Shown here: positions 37,601 to 52,600 of the stretch, one piece after another
Numbering within the stretch: the stretch's first letter is position 1
Layout of the letters: each line of letters opens with the position of its first letter
From: Pieris napi
Lineage: Eukaryota; Arthropoda; Insecta; Lepidoptera; Pieridae
DNA: 64,000 bases
Direction of reading: 5' to 3'
NCBI RefSeq assembly: GCF_905475465.1
Contig: NC_062253.1
Location: 5,766,001 to 5,830,000 of the forward strand
Notes under the pieces: model-generated
Databases searched by the model: none
What the model was told of the DNA's origin: nothing
What the model saw: only the letters and a program-made list of their open reading frames with translations
Translations under genes and position numbers: made by a program

Positions 37601-40600
37601 CAATGCGCACTCGAGTACAAAAGTTGGAAGTAACAAAGTCCCCTAAAAGATCCCTCTCAAAGGATTTCATCTCCTGCAGCTGTTTTAAAACTACAATACA
37701 GACTTATGGTACTATTTATTCTTGCCAAGATCGAACTTGGTTTTTAAGATAAATAAAATATTACGAGTTATTTGTTTATTTTTACAAACATTACGATTAC
37801 TTTTAATTACATTTTAAGGTTTAATGAAAATAATAAATGAATAAGGAAGGGAATAAAAATTTATATTATGACATTAGTTGACTGGTATTCATAAAATAAC
37901 GACTTTAACGGATCTTTAACGGACTTTTTAAAAATGGAAATCCGTTAATTCCTTTTGGCGTCTGGGCTGAGAGAGAGTGGTGGACTGAGACTCTGAGATG
38001 CTAGCGCCTATACCCAAACCAAAATAAAGTAAAGTAAAAAATCCTTAAATCATGTATGTAACATAATGTACTCTTATGACTTGTCAGTAAAGGAATACAT
38101 ATTAATGCTTCTAATTTTAAATTTACTGCCAGTTCTCAAATCAAGGGCGTAGAACGGAAGAGCAGAACTGGCAATAAACTCTCAGCCACTTTTTTTAATC
38201 GCCATTTTTTTTACGCAACGTTTGTAAGGAGCTGCAACCATTACACCATGTTCCACATGACATATCAAGTAATTAATAATAATAACATAAATAAAAAAAA
38301 TAAAAAAAAACAACGACCTCTATCAGCAGGAGGCATGGTGAAATAGGAGCACGCACTTACATTCTCGTGGGAACAACACGAATGCTTCTGCTCCGTCTAA
38401 ATCACATACACGCTGGCACGGGTAACAACAAAGCCCTTTCCTCGAGTCTTGACCTAACATCTCACCAATTAAAGTTTAGGTATTCGAAATGCCGGTGTAC
38501 CCACTATGCCTACACCACCTATGACTTACGCCGCCGTATGTAAGATTCAATTAACATAAAGGGGCCACATAGCCTAGCGGTCTTATAAAGTGGCAGCTAG
38601 GTGAGGGGTACCGGGTTCGATTCCCGATTCGAGGGCAAGTTTTAATTTAATTTAAAATAGTTCTCGGCCTTTGGGAGGGTTGTGCGGTACCGGGTGTTTG
38701 CCTAAACCGTACATGGAGGACACGGTCGAATTTCTAAAGACAAGGACGAATTATAAAAAATCCTATACTTGACGCTGGCTAATGCACAAAAAAGAATAAA
38801 AAAAGAATAAAAATAAATTAACAAAGATTCACTAGCGCACCATCGTTCGGACGTCTTCGAAGTCAAAAGTCTACCTATTAAGCCAGCTAATGTCAATTTA
38901 TACGAAAGTTTTATAATTTGTATAAAGTTGTCAGTGTGGCAAGATAAAGTATTCACAAAAGCCTGCATCAAACGCAATCGTTTGCAACCTTTTGTTGACT
39001 TACGGATTTGAAATGTAAGCTGTTTAACATCGTTACGTTATAACGAAGATTTGAAGGAAAATAATACGGGTTGTATTATGTGATGAGCTGGGGTTGCTTA
39101 TGGGCATGACAAGACAACATTCATTCTTTTAGAATATTAAAAGGAATTAAAATACACAGAAGGTGATATGTACATCAATAACAAGTATAGAGTGTAAAAA
39201 ATATCAGAAAAAATATATACAGAACACAAAAAAAACCTTTTTATGATTTCGTTATATTAATAATTGATTGATTTCAATATTTTGTTATAACTTTTAAGAG
39301 ACATTACTGTCATAAAATAACTTTGAACATTCCGCTAGATATATCGTTTTGGAGTTATAATTTAAATATAGAATTATAATATTATATAAATTATATAAGA
39401 ATTCGAATTGTTGTTGAAAACACTGTTATTTTGACTTTTAAAGGTTATCAATTTGACCTGTATTTATTGTGTTGTTCCTTTGTTTGTGGATTTTCTATTC
39501 GTGGACCGAGCTGTATGAACGTATTAAATCATTCGGATTTATTACGTTACATAAAACAACACGTAACCATATAGGGCCAGCTGCTCTCCTCTTCGTACAT
39601 AATCTTACCATCTTTTTATTTATCTTCCTCGTTTTCTTTTGTCATAGCGAGGATGTCAATCCGACACTTTCTTCGTCCATTTATCATTATCTTCTCTCTT
39701 TATCTAATGCGGTAATAGGAGGGTTTATATCCTTGAAATCCTGAGCTAAAACTCAAAGTACAATTGTATATAATATAAATCCTCAGAAATTAATATCGGA
39801 TTGAATTTTCAGATGTTGCGCGATATGCGAGGTACCAGCACCAACAGCTCAGCACACAAATTTCGCATGATGCAGCTCGCTCTGAATGCAGTCGCACTAA
39901 TCGTTATTACGGGGGCACTATTTGCTTACTTCAGAGCAAACCCAGCTGTACAGGTATTTAAATATTCAAAATTTGAATAGAGAATTAAAAATAAATTGTA
40001 TCAAAAAATCTCGAGGAATTATGAAAAAAAATCCAATATCACACGCACACAGATATCACTCACCCATAAAAAGATTATTACTAAAGATGTATATATACTT
40101 TAGTGTCACATAAAAAATATACACATAAATAATTAATTGATTAAAAACAACCTAACGTTTGCATATTCTATGGGCTTCATACTTTCGATTGGTATAGAAT
40201 TTATCCAATAATCATACCGGTGAAATGTTTAAAAAAATATTTTTTTTTAATATTAATTTAACATACTCTGGACTGAAATTTGCTAGGCAACCCATATGGA
40301 TTATATTTATTGACATATTAAATTAAATATAAAATACGTTTCATTAAATAAGCATCTCGGTGAAGGTCGTTGTATATCGGGATCTTATACTATTAGTGTC
40401 ACTTATTCTCCTCGCCTTTTCTATTTAATCTGCATATTTGACATTGTATTTTAAATGCAAAGTTTTAAACTTCTTCACAGAAACAAAGGTTTTAATCTTG
40501 AACAGATGACAATTATTGTGGTTCGTCGCTGCTGAACAGAATACGAGTGTTCATTGGAAATAGAAATATGAATTCCTAGCGAATTGAATATTTGAGATTT

Positions 40601-43600
40601 CGAGTTACGATTTATCGGGGTAGAGATTATATTTGGAAAATGATCTTAGGTTCATGTACGATTAAATTACTTTAATGTTCAAAAACGAAATGCGTGTCGC
40701 TTCCTTGTAATTGGACTAGAGCTGACCAATTAAAAACAAATGACAACGTTCGATTTTTAAAATTACATAAATGGATTCTATGGTAAACTTTACTCTTAAT
40801 TCTACGCAGTAGCGCTGGTATCTGTAACTTTCAATATCATCGGGACCCCAATAGTTGTTGTAAGTTACAGAGTAGAGACGGTGAAGTAAGAAGACTTTTC
40901 ACTGAGAAACAAATATAAGTTAAGAGAAATACGGTTACAAGCAATGCGGTATCATTTAATACCCCTTAACTAAGCTTTGTGGTTCAATTAATTACGATCT
41001 TTGTTTAAGGTTTAAATATTTCATTGACGGGCAACGATGGTTTTCGACATTGAAGATATTTATTAAAGATTTTTATATTAACCTAATATAATATATATGG
41101 TACCTGTGCTCTGAGTGATGTCTATCCGTATCTAATTACGGAGACCATTCTCCGTTAATAGTCGTCCTCATTAGGGAGAATCTATAATGGACCCATGGAT
41201 TCTCTAATTCGCTTATTCTATGATAATTGATTTGACAGGGTTACCCTAGATGGCAACCCCATAACTGGCAATAATTATTGTTATGAAATAAGTGTAATAA
41301 TCAATCATTATATGTAGATTGTGTCCAAAGCCAAAAAACCAGCAACAGTTACTAGTTGACAAATAGAAAATATATTTTAATTTAAATCTTTAGATGGTAA
41401 CCCTAGCGGTTAGAAGCTTCGATTGTTTTGTTTTCCGCTCGCGCACAAAGTCTCGTGATGTAGATGTTATTTCGCGAAAATCTTTGTTTCAAACATCAAT
41501 GAGCTACTTTGCCCTCCATTGTTGGGAGTCTTTTATGTTGAATGTTACAGTGAATTTATTGGTACCCTTATTTTCATGTAATTGAAAGGTGTCCAATTTC
41601 AAAAGGTCGTTGTTCTATATATTCTTTGAATACCTAATATAATAGACATCAGAGAAGTCGCACTAACAAGTCGCACCAATAATGTGTCATTCAAAAAATT
41701 TAATATATTATGTGAAGATATTTTATACAGGGGAGATGACAAAACCTAGTTTTCGCGCCAAAAGCGGCATCATAATACAACAAAATGACCGCAGTATTTT
41801 ATTAATTAATTAACATATTCCGAGCACGTAGCATGCCAACATTCCTCATGTGGTCGATTTAAACGGAAATTATCCCAAGTATTTCGGATTTACCTAGTGT
41901 AATTTGTAGCAAAGGGAGCATTATATAAAATTCTTGTGTCACAATGTTCGTTCCGAAACGGCTCGACCGATTCATAAGAAATTTTTTATGCATATTTAGT
42001 AAGTCTGAGAATCGGCTATTATCTATCTTTTAAACCCCTAAGTGATAAGTGGTGTCCACCCTAAAAATTTTGCTATAATTTTTTTTGTTTTATTTTTTTA
42101 TGATACAACATACAAAAATACATACAAGCCCTAAATTTCAACCCTCTACGATTAACCCCATTTTTTTATTAAACTAGATAGTTATTTTTATTGAAATAAA
42201 AAAATGTTTCCTAGAAATAATATACATGGAAAAACAACGTTTGCCAGGTCAGCTAGTTATTTTATATAAGAAAAAAAGTAAATATTATTGATGCATCCCG
42301 TTGCAAAAAACTTAAGTGGAAATGGGTGGGCTACACCGATCGCATGAGTCGAAGTCGTGGGTTCGAATACCAGTACATACAATTTTCTAACGTTACATTG
42401 AAGTCCTTACAGAATGGTGCATTTAAATACGAAATTTGATGCTTTACCGTCCAATTGTATCTATGGTGAGTTTAAATAAATTAATAGCTCCGTGTAGGGC
42501 TGCGAAATTTGTGTATATCACCCGCCTCATAAACTCACATATATATATATATATAGGTGAGGGTTCACACACACACACACCGACACACTCCAACTATGTA
42601 TCACTTCTTTGTTTTACTTTTTAGTTAAATGTAGTTTATTTGTATGTTTAATTTATACTTTTGTATTTTTGACTATAGTTGTTTATATATAGTACGTACG
42701 TATATCATATTGTGTCCTTTTTAATTTAGTTAACTTTATTTATTATGTATTTCTGCACTTCTTGCTTGCCTTACCTAATTTAATTTATTTGGCTTTTTTT
42801 TTCACAGTGGTTACCTGGAAGAGATCGCTAGAAAGTGATAAGGCCACCAGTTGCCGTCCTTTTCATTTAATTATGTCAACTTATTATGTTTTTGCAACGA
42901 AGAATAAATAAGTAAATATATGTGTCGAGTAATATATAATATACATAACATGACATTTTTTCAGTACGTCTCTCAAGTGGTCAACAAATCTACGGTGGTG
43001 ACGTGGCCAGTTCCCGCAGAGCCTTCCGGAAGTCGTAACCCCGCGCCGGGTGTCTGTCTCCCTGTTATCGTGAGCTTTTGCCATCAACACAAAGTCTCAT
43101 ATAACTTCACCGTTTTCCCTAACTACATTGGCCACTTTGGACAACGGGACGCCCAACAGGTTCGTGATAATATAAAAAGTACAATAATAATTATCAAATG
43201 GCGCTACAGTCTTGGCCTCAGATTGCATCCTTTGACTATTTTATTTCGCTTTCACAATGTCCGTCGTAATATCCGTCCGAGTCTGATTATTGTAACAAGT
43301 CATGTATGTCTGCGATAAGACATACACGACTTTGATTAACCAATCAAAATCGTACGTTTTTCGTTTTGCAATCTTTTTTTTATTGATAAAAGCTTGCCTA
43401 CGCTCGGAACACTGATACATTGGTAAAAGAACCACAATATACAATTTTTTATTTTACAAGACAAAATGACATACACGAAGAGACAATACAAATATTAAAC
43501 AAAACAATTACAAAACAAAAACTAAACGGAAACTAATAATGTGTGAGGGGGGCTACTATGGATATCCAGACCTAGCTCGTTTTAGAATGCTCAATCTGAG

Positions 43601-46600
43601 CTTTGAGCTTTGACCAAAACGTGTTCTTCGGAAAGGAGGGACAAATGAAATGATGGGATGCCTGGGGTAACTAGAGGCTAGACGACCTCTCATCTTACCT
43701 GTAGACCTGAGCACATTACTAAAAAAATATTTAATTTTAGATGTTACTTGAATTTTTTTTCCTTCACCTAATGAAACAGTATTAGATGCGCCAGTAGAGA
43801 AATATATTACACAGCCGTGATTTGAAAGCACGGCAGCGTCGATAGACGCTTGAGCCACGAAGCCTATACTGCAAAAAGTAGGTACAGTACATCTATTTTT
43901 AGGAAATAACATTGTTGAAACAACTACTGCATAATCATTATCGACGGATTTATATAAAGCTTCTTTATAAAGCGAATTTTATTTTGACTGACAGACTGCA
44001 TAGCTACGTAAACTGAAGATATTATTGTGTATTACATATATAAGCTATGATATTTTATTATTCATATTCAGTTCATTCGTAAGTAAGTAAAACCTATTTA
44101 ATTAAACCATATATATTATGTACAATCGTTTGTTTTATGAATAATTTAAAAATGGAATTATTTACGAATATATTAGTATTATATCATTGGTTTGAGGTGT
44201 TTATTTTATTAATAACGAATAATAATCGTAAAAGTATTTACGATAACGGTTTAAAGTAAAGCCAATTAAAATTAAAAGCTACAAGCTTAGGAAAATACTA
44301 ATTATGAAAGCGAAACCCGATAGGTACGTACATAACTAGCCTTCAAGACTTCGATTTAATTAATAACAAGTTGTAGATAATCCAATTACGTTACAGCTTC
44401 GCTTTAATATCGAATGAATCTCGAATTTAAAGGAATTATATGTTCACATCTGATACTCATTATTGTGTTTTTAATTGGCTACTATTGAGCTCTCGATATT
44501 AAAATACAACGAAAAAATCTATATACAACAGGGCTGTAGTTAGGGACGCGTGCCTCTAAAGGTAAGCTATGCATTAAAAGACAAACTGCACAAAAATTCA
44601 AAATTCTTGCCATCACAACAGATTATTACTCGTAGTATGAGGCGAGGCAGTTTTTCATACGAGCATTTACGTACCGTGCATAAGAACACATGATTACTTG
44701 CTAATTTTGGCATAATCATAGTTTTTCTTTTACTGTTAATTTTTAACTATTTTCTGTACCTTGGAGAATTTATTAGAATGTATTAGACTGTTTAAAAGTC
44801 AACAATTCTTAATTTATTTTAATAATAAATGATCTAACGTAAACAGAAACAATATGAAAAAGTTTCGTAATAGACTTGCAATGTATGATTTGGGAAAAAC
44901 TGAAAATAGGGCAAAGTCAAATATTACTTAATACGATATACTATTACGAAAAAATAGTACAAATATAAATGTCTAGTCATATGAAAACTTGAAGTATGAT
45001 TCACGAAGTTTACATACGTTGAGTAAGCAAAGATTGCTTTTTATGTAAAAAAAATAGGAGCTTCTTGAAAATATAGGAAATAATTTTATTCTGTGATTCT
45101 AAAAATATATTAAGGTTTTTTAATGTGATTTATAATAATACATAACTTTAATACGGTTAAAAAGTTTTTTTTAAATGTGTAATGTGTATGTCAATAAAAG
45201 ACAATACTATTTAGGTTTTTTGTTAAGTCGCTGAGTAAAGAGAAAGTAATAAACAGACAGAGAAATTCCTATGAAGTACTACGTCTAGATCTTATTAGTA
45301 TAATGAAGAGTCTGTTAGTCGTAAACAGCTAAATTAAAAGCTTCATTAAACCCGCTCAGTTAATCGCTATACTAATTCGCTATTTTAATAGAATAATTTA
45401 AACTAAACTGCAAGTTGTGCGTTTAAACTTGTGATAACATAAATAAATAAAATGATTATCCAACTAAAAATAAATTTTCAAAACGTGCCATTAATGAGAT
45501 TAGCGCGACGAACCATTCTTCGTAATGTTGGTATGGATTAGTAATGACAACAGCGCTACAAACCTGGCCAGTATTCGAAAACTTACAATAGCGATAGCTT
45601 TTTTGTATGCAATTTCGATGTAGTCTTTAATATTACGCTTACGCCGATGTCGCAAAGTTGTTGTCAATGAAAAATCTCAATATTTATATATTTTTCTTTT
45701 AAACTGTTGACTTCCTATAAATATTATACATTTTTTCGGCTTGCAAATATAGGGGTCAGAATATGATTTTGTCCCATTCGGTGTCGAGACCCTTGGTCCG
45801 TGGGGTCCTAGCGCTTTAAGGCTTTTTTAAATATCAAAAAGGTTAGTCGACATCACAGGAGACCGAAATCTGGCAGCTACCTCGGATAAAGAATTAGATT
45901 AGCTATTCAAAGGAGGAACGCTGCCAGTATTTTCGGAACCTTGCCTAAAGGGACTCCTTTTAATAATATATTTAAGTTATTATATGCTAAGGTTAGTTAT
46001 TTATTTCAATGTAATATCTTATACTTCTTAAAACAAAACAAAAAAGTAAATTTTTTGTACTGTGTTAATAATAATGCACATTAATATGAGTATTTAGCCT
46101 ACGTAACACTTAATAACAGTTTTATAAAAGCCATATAAAAGTCGTGAGGTGGCACTTGGGAGGGATTTTTGCAGCTTATACACACAAATTAATTGGTCGA
46201 AGCCATTTGTGGCGATCCGCTTAGCTGACTCATCAATTATCTGTACGAAGGTTACAACTCAGTTAAATGGCTTCTTTTTCAGACTTTCGATTGAAATTCA
46301 ATCGGATTTTTTGGCTCTTTCCAGATCAAATAATGTCTTTGAATACACGATATTCATATTTTCTTGGAAAATGTTGGTTTTACAGTCGTATCAGGATTAT
46401 TAATTGGTTTTAATGTGTTGACTTTGTAAATTAAAAGAAATCGATTTAATAGGTAGTTATCTAATTTAACATTTGTTTATCGGAAATCACAATGTATGTT
46501 GTATTAATAAGATTAGATACAATGGTGACAAACATTGCAGAAAAAGAATAAAACGAATGTTGTTAAGCATATAAGCAGTGTACGCCCCTATTATAGACAA

Positions 46601-49600
46601 TAACAAAAACAGATTAGCCGATTAGAACATATCCTCTAAAATGAAACAAAACAATGTAATCTGTAACAACGTTCAAACAAAAGACTACACCAATGTTAGC
46701 TACATCAAATATATTTCATACAATTCATTAACACGGAAAGCGAATAAAACATTGTTGCCTTGGTCTCTAAGCGGGCTGTCTGTATGTCCAAATTATTTTA
46801 TTTATATAACCGCAGTTAACATTTGATCTCAAGGCAAAAAGAAACAGAAAATTCGTATGATTTACAAACTGATCTTAGCACAAGTTTGTTATTTATCAGT
46901 TATTAAGAACAATAACCTTGCCTGTACCAGACATAAAAATGTTCATCTCCAGTACTCTGCTTCGTGAATATATTGATTTACAAACTGATCTTAGCACAAA
47001 TTCGTTATTAAGAACAATAAAGACCTTGCCTGTACCAGACATAAAAATGTTAACCCCTAGTACTCTGCTTCGAGAATATATTGATTTACAAACTGATCTT
47101 AGCACAAATTAGTTATTAAGAACAATAAGGACCTTGCCTGTACCAGAGATAAAAATGTTCACCCCAGTACTCTGCTTCGCGAATATACATCGTTATGTTT
47201 CTAGTACAGGGCCTATATATGTATATATATTTTTTGTGGCAAAAGGGCATATTTAGGAAACAATAAAAATCATTCTTTGGCGTGAATCTAATCTAGGGCG
47301 ATGGTAGTCTTAGTTCATCACGAGCGTTATTAATCCACGGAACCGGTACGGCCAAAAGCATATATTGTTCCAAAATCGCAGCTGCGCTAGAATTATTTCT
47401 TCATTATCTATCGATTTGGCGCGAACAAAGGCTAGATAATTAAGCATTTAAGCAATTTACATCGTTGGCAATTAAGGTGAAATATAAACGAACGTACGTA
47501 TCAAAAATTAGTTTGTAGCAAGTAAAGTCTGTAATAAGCTTTACTATTTTGATTGATATAAGAAATGATAACTAGTATAATTCTGATAGTATTAGAAATA
47601 AAATAAATTTTATTTGGTTTATTTATGTATTGTCTTGAAAGACTTGTTTTTTAGCCACATAATTGTTAAAAACAAATTATCAAAAACTATACAAAATTAA
47701 ACATTAAATGGCCGTGTCGAAATTATGTACTTTGATGACACATTACGTTTTATTGTGATTGTAACGGGTCTTGTCGTATAACTGTTGATTGGACTATAGA
47801 TTATATTAAACAAATCTAAGTCGTACGTTTTTTATTTTACAATCCCTGTAGGTGTTGGCAAGAACAAGACTGGACGAGCTGGTACTGATATTCAAGTGTA
47901 ATCGATTGCTTGGAGTCAAAAAGTCACCCCAATTACGTCCGTATTAATTTAATCTATTATTCTCTATAGTTCATTTATTTAATAGTATAAAACAAAGTCG
48001 CTTTCTTTGTCTCTATATCCCTATGTATGCTTAAATCTTTAAAACTACGCAACGGATTTTGATGCGGTTTTTTTTAATAGATAGAGTGATTGAAGAGGAA
48101 GGTTTATATGTATAATAACTGAATTTAGTATCAGCATTTCACCCGTGCCAAGCCGGGGCGTTCGCTAGTTTATTTATAGAGTAAATGCCTTTTTGCTCAT
48201 TACATATACAATAATACTTATAGCCTCTCACGGGAGTTATGTACTAACAGAATATTAAATAACAAGTCACACTTACTCGCTCACACACAAACACACACTC
48301 ATACACGTACGCACAGACACACCAAAATTTTACTAGGTAGGCCTTTTTCTACGTTTAGACTGATTGCTAGTGGCTACCTAAATAAATATACAATCTTCAT
48401 AAGCTCAGTTTATACATTTTAATAAATATGAAAACGCATAATCTACTTTGCAAATTAGCATCTTTTCTGGCTAATATCCAGCGCACGTTTCCCGCCACAG
48501 GTGCGCGCCGCCTAATCTAAGAAGGAATCAATCCTTGTCTACCAACAATAGCGCAGAGCGTGACATTACAGCGCCAACAACAAAGGAATATTTATGGTCT
48601 TAGTGCATAGCTTAATAGAGAATCTATGTAAGATGCTTGTCTCGTGTTATGAAGCTTTGATGACTAAATTACGTGTGGTTTTGTTCAGCGAATGTATATT
48701 ATGTCTGTTTATACGTTAACGTTATCTGGTAGTGATATAAACGAGTTTTGTTTTAGTACAACACTGTTTTTTTATAAAACTATTTAAAGTTATAGTAGTA
48801 GTATCGTATAAGTAAGTATTGTAGTAAGTTTTTGTATGAAAAAAGAAGAATAAATGAAACAATTTTTCAGACTAATTTCAGTGTTTATAAACTAAGTTAG
48901 AACAAAATCATTTGTTAATTATTATTATTTATTTGTTCAGATAAAATAATCCATCATTATGTTAGTATGAACTTACAGACTAGTGTTAGTATATTATTAT
49001 TAAAAAGCTAAACATAAAAATATAAAAACCCATGAAACATTCTATGCATACACTCGGCGATCTGAACCGACAAGTGTACGCACAAAATGCTTCATGATAG
49101 GCGAAGACAGGTTATCTGCCACAGTCTTCAGACAGCCTCGTACCCGGCTCAACAGAGATCTTGTTTTAATTCTAATAATAGCCCAGAAGTCATTTGTACG
49201 GGCTTGGGCGAACTTCTCCGAAGCACTGCAGAAACGAGGCAGTCCCAAGAGCATCCTAAACGCATTATTGTATTGAACACGCATGGCAGTTAGCGACCTG
49301 ACAGTATAGTTGACCAATAGACTACTCCTGTAAAAGTTTTGACAAAACGCCTTGAAAAGGGTGATTTTCACTTGTTTACTACAAGTTTTCTGTGACTGTT
49401 TTCTTTTTTAATAAGAACTAAACTAAGCTTTTTTTAATATTCACCTTTCTTTTGGAATATTCTACAGTAGTAAGGCGAATAGAAGCCCGACATGTTCATT
49501 ATTAAAAACATAAACTTGCGCATTAAGCCCCAGTGACTTCGTTTTAAATAAACATTTTATTAAAGTTTATTTCAAATTTACCTAACATTAACATTCAATA

Positions 49601-52600
49601 TCAAACATCATTCTTTGTAATGGATAACATTATTGTACTTTTCTCCCCAAGAAATTTTAATATATACGCGATTTTGATTTGAGTAATTTAAATTGATTTA
49701 TAAAGCACATAATAATATTTAAATGCTTATTAATTAACATGTGATGAGGAACATGAATCAATGGTTGAAGTTTGACTGAGAGTTTATTGCCAGTTCTTGT
49801 CGTCCTTTCGACGCGCTCCATTTGAGAACTATTTCTTTTTACTGACGTTAATAAGCAGTGGTTTCAGCTTTCATCCCAGTATTTCTTTCTATGTGAGCCT
49901 TTAACATTTGCTCGTACGGTGAAGGAGGAAATCAAGAGTAAACCGGCATGCACAAGAGGCTGATCACCTACTTGCCTATTAGATTGACAAATGATCATGA
50001 AACAGATACATAAATCTCAGGCCCATCCCTAAAAAGGTTGTAGCGCCATTGATTTATTTTATTTTCATATGTTACAATTAATGATCTACAATTAGTATTG
50101 TCTTTTATTGACATAACTTTTACACATTTAAAGAAAACACTCACGCTGTAAAGCATGCAAAACGTCGGAAAAATTTCAAATTATGCAAAATAATTGTAAA
50201 TTTATAATAATACATAACTTCAATCCGGTAAAAAAGTGTTATCTTTAAATGATCTATAATAAATTCGAATTTGATTAATCTGAATAAAATTTATTACTTT
50301 TGTTCTATTTAAAAGATACCAGTTATTTAGTCATAAAATGTAGATTCTACTTAATATGAAATCAGCATCGGTCATTATGTCTACCTTATTTATTAGGATT
50401 TGGAGATCTATGATGCAGTAGTCGATGTCCGTTGCTACGAACTCACGGCGCTGTTCCTGTGTTCACTGTTTGTCCCGAAGTGTGGGCCGTTGGGGCATAT
50501 GGTACGGCCTTGCAGAAGTCTATGTCAAGGTAACACTTAAATTATTTCATATAGAGATACTAGGGTTTAAATATATTGAGGAGTTTGTAGTAATTTTAAA
50601 AGGAAAAAAATTACAAGAATCATTTAAACGGTAACTTAATGTATAATGGTTGACATTTTTCTATTTGTTGCAGAATTATAACAATTAAATAATTATTTGA
50701 CCCTGCAGAAACAATGCGGCGTTGCGGGTTCTTCCTGGAAGTTTTCGGTCTGTCTATGCCAGATTATCTGCAGTGTGAAATCTTCCCTGAATCAACGGAT
50801 ACAGATGTATGTCTGGGGAACAGAGAAGTTAAAGAGGCAAAGTTCAGAGCTGAGAAACCAGGTAATTGACATATTAATTTAAACATTTTTGTGTATTAGT
50901 AAAAAAACAATATCAAACACAGAATACTCATGTCTGAGGTCGTAACCGTGTCCGTTATGTAGCCGGGGCGGGCGTATTTCGCGAGACGTGTGATGTGAAG
51001 TTTAGAGATAGAAAAAGTCCCTGGACACTATGGCAGGGGAGTAATATAGGTATTATTTATAAAAAAAAAACCGTGTCCTAATAGATAAGTAAAAATTTTA
51101 ATACTTTTAGTCGTACGATGAAAAATATCGTCAGTTTCATCCAACCAAGAAAAGCTTGTACGAAAATCACTCCTGCCGCTCATAATTACAAAATACTTTT
51201 CTTGTTTATATATAAAATACAAATTATATTAATCTTAAACACTACTATCGCCTAGAAATGCCGCTTTAACATAAAAACAATTTGTTATTTTACAATATAG
51301 TATTAACTATTCATTGAAAACAGTAGTAGAACACCATTCATGGGGACACAATTTTTTTTGGTGTATATGACACTAAATTGTAGCTTATGTGAAACGTTGA
51401 TACTTTCTACACAGCGCCATCTGTTAGAATTGTGACCCCCAAATAATAAACAAATAATTTGCGATAAAATAATATTGCTGGGGTTAATTGAGATGTAAGC
51501 TATCCTATCTTTTAAGTTAGATCAAACTGCACATGGTGTGCAAATTTTATTGAAATTGATTAAGTAATTTAGGATTACATAGCGGACTAATAACGTGACG
51601 CGTAATTTATATATATTAAGATAGCCCGAAGCGACTTACTAGCAGGATTGGCAACTGTGCATGGTGCAGTCGAGTAGGGTAGGCGTTGTGGTAGATAACA
51701 TAATAAACACGTCAAAAGTTCTCACAACCTACAAGCATGCATGGTAAATGTAATGAAAGTAGCCGTAGCAAGTGGACATCCGTAGTCTTTACCTACCACT
51801 TCGAAAGAAAAAGGCGCGAATGTAAAAACAAATTAAATATATGTAATGAGTACATGTAAATAAAGCACGACTGAGGGTATGTTATTAATATTCAATGTAG
51901 ATTTGAATATGGTGATTAGTACACTTGTTTTCAAATTCATGTAATAAGTGCGAGTTTACTATACGCTGTAAATGTTAGTACTTGTTTTCGCATAATTAGT
52001 TCTTGTACAATTCTATTAAACGTAATGTTTCGGGCAACCATTAAAACGAACGTTAAAAGAACGTTATTTATGTTGGTATATATTTTTGTAATTCATTCCC
52101 ACGAAAATTTAATAATCGCTAATCTGTAAAGAATATGAAGATAAAAACAAAATGCATCTGCCTTATGGAGAATGGAGATTTTTGTTATCATATCCATCGA
52201 TAGAAGTTTTTTTTATAAAAGTGTAGTCACGTGTAAAACATGTGAGTGACAAAATTAAGAGAATTGACTAGTTATAAATCTGATACGATTTTTTCAAATT
52301 AAATTAAATTTGAAATAGTAGTTTTTACCATCCTTGGTAACTGAAAATTAGGCTTCTAATTTTATCCACAATGAAGTTATAGGGAAAATGGCCGTGCCGC
52401 TTTTTGCTCTATTAATCTCGATAAAATATGTCATTGATTGATGTGGAAGTTTTTTGAATTTCGAATCATCGATCATTTTGTCTGTATATATTCTTATGAA
52501 AATGCTATTTAGAAAAGAATCGTTATTTTTAGTATGCCAGTCCGGATTCCAATGTGATGTCAACCGCTGCATTCCCCACGACTGGCGTTGTGATGGTCAC

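Noticed and set aside
12177..38800. SINE copies as regulatory RNA genes or CRISPR-like repeats
   Set aside because: Their spacing is irregular and hundreds to thousands of bases wide, and each copy has tRNA-type promoter boxes and retroposon tails, so they are ordinary SINEs.
43556..43912. 118-codon minus-strand ORF as a gene
   Set aside because: No domain, no start context and no partner exons; may be part of an unrecognised repeat.
46896..47112. Overlapping ORFs on both strands
   Set aside because: They are direct reads of the minisatellite units.
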